A stretch of DNA of 64,000 nucleotides, taken from the NCBI RefSeq assembly GCF_012276755.1, contig NZ_JAAXKX010000015.1, forward strand, positions 34,151 through 98,150. The letters run 5' to 3'. Below are positions 60,255 through 64,000 of the stretch, piece by piece. A model generated the notes under the pieces. It was given only the letters and a program-made list of their open reading frames with translations. It was not told the origin of the DNA and ran no database searches. The stretch comes from Marichromatium bheemlicum. Lineage in GTDB: Bacteria > Pseudomonadota > Gammaproteobacteria > Chromatiales > Chromatiaceae. The position numbers and the translations under genes were made by a program. Within the stretch, counting starts at the first letter, position 1. Every line of letters starts with the position of its first letter.

Positions 60255-61091
60255 ATGAATGAACGGGTCATCGTGACGGGGGCGAGCGGGTTTGTCGGAC
60301 GCCGCATCGTCAAGGCGTTGCTCGTGCGAGGTGTCGGGGTGCGCCTGCTGGTGCGTGATCCTGCGCGTGCCGCGGCCTTGTTCCCGGCCCGCGGTGTCGA
60401 GCTGGTCGAGATCGAGGATCTCTTCACCGCTTCGGTGGAAACGCTGCAGACCGCGCTGGCCGGGGGGGAGATGTTGGTGCATGCGGCCTGGTATGCCGAG
60501 CCCGGTCAGTATCTGGACTCCACGCGCAATCTTGTCTGTCTGACCGGATCGTTGCATCTGGCCGAGGCGTTCGTCGCCGCTGGCGGTCGGCGCTTCGTCG
60601 GTGTCGGCAGCTGTGCCGAGTACGACCCGACGCCGGGGGCTCTCGGTATCCACACGCCACTGAGGCCCCGGACCCTCTATGGCGCATGCAAGGCATCGAC
60701 CTATCAGGTCCTCGAGCAGTTGCTGCGAGTGGCGGGCGTCGAGTTCGCCTGGTGCCGTCCCTTCTATCTGTATGGCGAGGGCGAGGATCCGCGCCGGCTC
60801 GTGGCCTATCTCCATGCCCGGCTTGCTGCCGGAGAGCCTGTCGATCTCGGTGGGGGGGAGCAGGTTCGCGACTATCTCGATGTCGAGCGGGCCGGTGAGA
60901 TGATCGCCGAGGTCGCGCTGGGCGGGCGATGCGGTGCGTTCAACATCTGCTCCGGCAGGGGCCAGAGCGTACGCCAGATCGCCGAGCGGGTCGCCGACGG
61001 TTATGGTCGTCGCGATCTCTTGCGCTTCGGGTCGCGGCCCGATAATCCGCAGGACCCGCCGTGCATCATCGGGGTGCTGGACGAGACGTGA
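60255..61091 (+). CDS. NAD-dependent nucleotide-sugar epimerase/dehydratase
   Basis: A 278-residue extended SDR protein. VIVTGASGFVGRRIVKALL is the NAD loop; the catalytic residues fit GVGSCAEYDP (Ser) and LYGACKAS (Tyr-x3-Lys). It may act as a 4-ketoreductase that finishes the CDP-sugar. A short distance after the methyltransferase gene. Confidence 0.9.
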   Translation: MNERVIVTGASGFVGRRIVKALLVRGVGVRLLVRDPARAAALFPARGVELVEIEDLFTASVETLQTALAGGEMLVHAAWYAEPGQYLDSTRNLVCLTGSLHLAEAFVAAGGRRFVGVGSCAEYDPTPGALGIHTPLRPRTLYGACKASTYQVLEQLLRVAGVEFAWCRPFYLYGEGEDPRRLVAYLHARLAAGEPVDLGGGEQVRDYLDVERAGEMIAEVALGGRCGAFNICSGRGQSVRQIAERVADGYGRRDLLRFGSRPDNPQDPPCIIGVLDET

Positions 61092-61152
61092 ACGGGGTTC
61101 GCGCCCGTTCTCACCAAAATCCACGGAGTTTTGCTGCTATGGCCACTTCACT

Positions 61153-61926
61153 ATGAAAGATGACCGCGAGAGTTTCATTGCCGAACGTGCGGCCCGGGTC
61201 GAGGACTATCGTGACGATGGCCCCCTGCAGGAGGCCGCCGAGGGGTTCATGCGCGAGAGTTTGCGGGCGCGTTACTCGTATCAATTCGACTGGCTCGGTC
61301 TGCCGATCATCCAGTATCCCCAGGACGTCTTCGCGCTGCAGGAGATCATCTGGACGACGCGTCCGGACGTCATCATCGAGACCGGGATCGCGCGCGGGGG
61401 CTCACTGATCTTCAGCGCCTCCATGCTGGCGCTGCTCGATCTGACCGATGCCGAGCGCGCGGGCGTGCCGGTCGCCGATCGGCGACGGGTCGTCGGCATC
61501 GATCTCGATATCCGCGCGCACAATCGCCAGGCCGTCGAGAGCCATCCGCTGGCCGGGCGGATCGAGATGGTCGAGGGCGACAGTACGGATCCGGCCGTCC
61601 TCGACGAGGTCCGCCGTTCCATCCGCAGCGAGCAGCGGGTGATGGTCTGTCTGGATTCGAGCCACACCCATGACCATGTCGTGAAGGAGTTGGATCTGTA
61701 TGCGCCCTTGGTGACCCCGGGGTGTTACTGCACCGTCTTCGATACGGTGATCGAGGAATTCGAGACCGCGGTCTTTCCCGGGCGGCCCTGGAGTCAGGGG
61801 GACAATCCGATGACGGCCGTTCGCGATTTCCTTGCAAGGGACTCACGTTTCGAGATCGACGCATCGATCTCCGACAAGCTGTTGCTGACGGTTGCGCGGG
61901 GAGGTTTTCTCAAGCGCGTTGCTTGA
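61153..61926 (+). CDS. CmcI/cephalosporin-hydroxylase-family methyltransferase-like protein
   Basis: A 257-residue protein with DVIIETGIARGGSLIFSASMLALLD (SAM-loop-like), RRVVGIDLDIRAHNRQAVESHPLAGRIEMVEGDSTDP and VMVCLDSSHTHDHVVKELDLYAPLVTPGCYCTVFDT. This matches the CmcI-type family found in many polysaccharide clusters. The sequence supports a Rossmann-like SAM fold; substrate is unknown. Confidence 0.85.
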   Translation: MKDDRESFIAERAARVEDYRDDGPLQEAAEGFMRESLRARYSYQFDWLGLPIIQYPQDVFALQEIIWTTRPDVIIETGIARGGSLIFSASMLALLDLTDAERAGVPVADRRRVVGIDLDIRAHNRQAVESHPLAGRIEMVEGDSTDPAVLDEVRRSIRSEQRVMVCLDSSHTHDHVVKELDLYAPLVTPGCYCTVFDTVIEEFETAVFPGRPWSQGDNPMTAVRDFLARDSRFEIDASISDKLLLTVARGGFLKRVA

Positions 61927-62001
61927 ATGATGCGATCTTGTACGACCTACCCGGTCTGTCGCCGGGGTGCTCGATGACGATGTGGGGACCCTGACCTCGG
62001 T

Positions 62002-64000
62002 ATGAACGACAGTCTGCTCACTCAAGCTCACGAACATCTCGTCGCCGGACGGCACGATGTGGCCGTGGCGCTCTGTCGCGCCGTGCTTGCCATCGACCCC
62101 GATCAGACCGAGGCCCAGGCGATCTTGCGCCAATTGGGCGAGACTGGCCCCCGTCTTGACGAACGGGTACCACCGTCCTTGCGCGAAGCATGGGTCGCGC
62201 GGGCGGCTGGTGCCGACCTCGAAGCGGCGGAGCGCGAGGCGCGGCGGTTCGTCGTCTGCTACCCGGGCGATGTCTTCGCCCACAAGGCGCTGGGCCTGAT
62301 TCTGGTGCGGCGGCGGCATCATGCCGAGGCGCTCGCCGTACTCGAACGGGCGTTGGTATTCGATGCCGCCGATCCCGAGATCCATGACGGTATTGCGACA
62401 GCATTGTTGCGTCTGGGGCGGGTCGAGGATGCGCTGAGACACTACCGACGTGCCCTGGAGATCGCCCCGGACCAAGCCAAGATTCATTACAACCTCGGGC
62501 TCGCATTGCACGAGCTTGGCCGATTCGACGAGGCCCTGGCGTGTTATGCCCGCGCCCATGCGATCGCCCCCGGGCTCCTCCTGGCATGTAACAACGCCGG
62601 CAATGCCTGTCTCCAGCTCGGTCGGTTGCCGCAGGCCACCGATTGGTTCAATCGGGTGCTGGCACGAGACCCTTGCAACGTACAGAGTCTCAACAACCTC
62701 GCCAGCGTCCAGCTCCGCGCCCGCCTGTTCGAGACCGCGCTGGAAACCCTGGAGCGTGTCCTGGCGCTCGATCCGGATCACGTCGAGGCGTTGAACAATC
62801 GCGGCAACGCGTTTGCGGCCTTGGATCGACTCGGCGCCGCGCAGCAGAGCTATCTTGCTGCGATTCGGATCCGTCCGGATTATGCCGAGGCCTATTGCAA
62901 CCTGGGCAACACCTTTGAACTGGAGCGCAAGTCCCAGCAGGCGATCGACTGTTATCGGCAGGCGCTCGTCCTCAAGCCCGACCTGATTGAGGCCCATCTG
63001 AATCTGGGTAACAGCTTGCGCGATCTCGATCGTCTCGGTGAGGCGCGCGCCTGCTACGAGCAGGCCCTTGAGCTTCATCCAGACTACCCCGGCGCCCTGC
63101 ACAATCTGGGGTGTGTGCTCCAGGATCTAGGCGATCTCGATGCCTCGATCGCCGTGCGCCTTCGGGCCCGGGAACTGGCCGAGGATCCCTTCGGGGCTGA
63201 CAGTAGTCTGCTCTTCACACTGAACTATCATCCGGATCGATCGGTCGAGGCGATCCGTGCGGCCTATCAGGACTTCGAATACCGTCATGCCGCTCCTGCA
63301 CGCGTGCATCGGCGTGCATATGCCAACCCTCCTGACCCCGAACGTCGGTTACGTGTGGGCTATGTCTCCCCGGACTTTCGATCACATGCGATCCGCTACA
63401 TGCTCGAGCCACTGCTCGAATGCCATGACCAGACGCAATTCGAGCTGTACGCCTATGCCGAGTTGACGCGTCAGGACGCGCAGACGGCGCGCTACCAGGG
63501 GTTGGTCGATCATTGGGTACCGACCCGTGGTCTGAGCGATGCCGAACTCGATACGCGCATCCGTGCCGATGGTATCGATATCCTGGTGGACCTGGCCGGA
63601 CATACGGCGGGCAATCGGCTGAGGGTCTTCACGCGCAAGCCGGCGCCGGTGTCGGTGAGTCTCTGGGTCGGTTATGGCTACACCTCGGGGTTGAGCGCGA
63701 TCGACTACTTCCTGTGCGACGAGGTCCTGGTGCCCGAGGGTGCTGAGGAGTTGTTCAGCGAGCGGCCCTGGCGGATTGCCGCGCCTGCCGGCATGTATCG
63801 TCCGAGCGAGGGGGTGGGGGCGGTGAACGTGTTGCCGGCGCTGGAGCGGGGATACATCACCTTCGGTACGCTGACCCGTGGGGTGCGTGTCAACCACCGC
63901 ACCATCCGGGTGTGGTCCGAGATCCTCGAGCGGGTGCCGGGTTCGCGCCTGGTCGTCGACAGCCGAACCTATGCCGATCCATTGAGTGTCGAGAGCCTGA
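62002..64000 (+). CDS. TPR protein with SPINDLY-type O-GlcNAc transferase domain (C-terminus cut by window edge)
   Basis: At least 666 residues, open to the window end. The N-terminal 400 residues hold about nine tetratricopeptide repeats (for example IHYNLGLALHELGRFDEALACYARA and AYCNLGNTFELERKSQQAIDCYRQALVLKPDL). It is followed by the SPY/OGT-type GT-B domain: LRVGYVSPDFRSHAIRYMLEPLLECHD, DILVDLAGHTAGNRLRVFTRKPAPVSVSLWVGYGYTSGLSAIDYFLCDEV and GYITFGTLTRGVRVNHRTIRVWSEIL. It probably transfers a sugar to protein targets such as flagellin or surface proteins. The catalytic half is only partly visible. Note the distance from the sugar-biosynthesis genes: it is co-directional and close by. Confidence 0.88.
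   Translation, partial: MNDSLLTQAHEHLVAGRHDVAVALCRAVLAIDPDQTEAQAILRQLGETGPRLDERVPPSLREAWVARAAGADLEAAEREARRFVVCYPGDVFAHKALGLILVRRRHHAEALAVLERALVFDAADPEIHDGIATALLRLGRVEDALRHYRRALEIAPDQAKIHYNLGLALHELGRFDEALACYARAHAIAPGLLLACNNAGNACLQLGRLPQATDWFNRVLARDPCNVQSLNNLASVQLRARLFETALETLERVLALDPDHVEALNNRGNAFAALDRLGAAQQSYLAAIRIRPDYAEAYCNLGNTFELERKSQQAIDCYRQALVLKPDLIEAHLNLGNSLRDLDRLGEARACYEQALELHPDYPGALHNLGCVLQDLGDLDASIAVRLRARELAEDPFGADSSLLFTLNYHPDRSVEAIRAAYQDFEYRHAAPARVHRRAYANPPDPERRLRVGYVSPDFRSHAIRYMLEPLLECHDQTQFELYAYAELTRQDAQTARYQGLVDHWVPTRGLSDAELDTRIRADGIDILVDLAGHTAGNRLRVFTRKPAPVSVSLWVGYGYTSGLSAIDYFLCDEVLVPEGAEELFSERPWRIAAPAGMYRPSEGVGAVNVLPALERGYITFGTLTRGVRVNHRTIRVWSEILERVPGSRLVVDSRTYADPLSVESL

Overview
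The window is a high-GC, gene-dense proteobacterial chromosome segment. The gene set is RsgA, Orn, Tex, FolD, UppP, SufBCD, CysD/CysNC, a TauE-family exporter, a Slt70-type transglycosylase and CDP-hexose genes. It suggests a gammaproteobacterium, most likely a purple sulfur bacterium of the Chromatiaceae; this placement is inference from gene content, because no ribosomal RNA or photosynthesis gene is present. Codon usage looks uniform. The clearest foreign or decayed tracts are short intergenic repeats, a TPR gene fragment and two gene-poor stretches.

Layout. 1-5627 (minus): a five-gene oxyanion-uptake operon, read leftwards from a palindrome that looks like a ModE operator at 5604-5627. 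It encodes a TupA-like binding protein, a TonB-dependent receptor, a ModA-like binding protein, an OprP-like porin and the start of a ModB-like permease. 5818-8009 (minus): a hydrolase, a small membrane protein and folD. 8093-8744 (plus): four tRNA genes (Pro, Arg, His, Lys) with sigma70-type promoters and a strong terminator. 8745-9915: gene-poor, with a TPR gene fragment and a dispersed repeat. 10201-12245 (minus): an XRE regulator, HipA-like kinase and DUF3037 module with an operator-like upstream region. 12840-21498 (plus): an RND efflux pair, a small cysteine-motif protein, an ACP/fatty-acyl-AMP-ligase/acyltransferase fusion, a methyltransferase and an SMR transporter. 21507-25024: the AMMECR1/MEMO pair and, divergently, a lytic transglycosylase. 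25033-25284: a heptamer tandem repeat and an inverted-repeat element. 25357-37902: mixed housekeeping and stress genes (TauE family, MidA family, DUF2452, SOUL, a NIT-domain chemoreceptor, di-heme peroxidase, GNAT, EamA, lactate dehydrogenase, His-tailed MFS exporter, HAD phosphatase). 38170-43789 (plus): wecB, then sufB-sufC-sufD-sufT behind a promoter with a direct-repeat operator. 43809-46651 (minus): phosphodiesterase, uppP and a phosphopantetheinyl transferase. 46790-54220 (plus): tex, an MscS/cyclic-nucleotide fusion, cysD and cysNC. 54247-56467: EVE protein, rsgA and, divergently, orn. 56620-64000 (plus): a CDP-deoxysugar cluster ending in a TPR/SPINDLY-type O-GlcNAc-transferase-like protein cut by the window edge.

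How the genes fit together. The first operon would carry an oxyanion (molybdate, tungstate or a relative) from outside the cell, through receptor and porin, to periplasmic binding proteins and an inner-membrane permease. The phosphopantetheinyl transferase at 45956-46651 is the obvious candidate to prime the carrier domain of the ACP/ligase/acyltransferase fusion. CysD and CysNC form a full sulfate-activation pathway to PAPS. The CDP-sugar genes give CDP-4-keto-6-deoxyglucose and then a branched, C-methylated sugar for polysaccharide or protein glycosylation.

The most promising candidates for something undescribed are the ModE-boxed operon that joins TonB-dependent and ABC uptake genes, the XRE/HipA-like/DUF3037 module with an Asn at the expected catalytic Asp, and the three-domain lipid enzyme beside an efflux pump.
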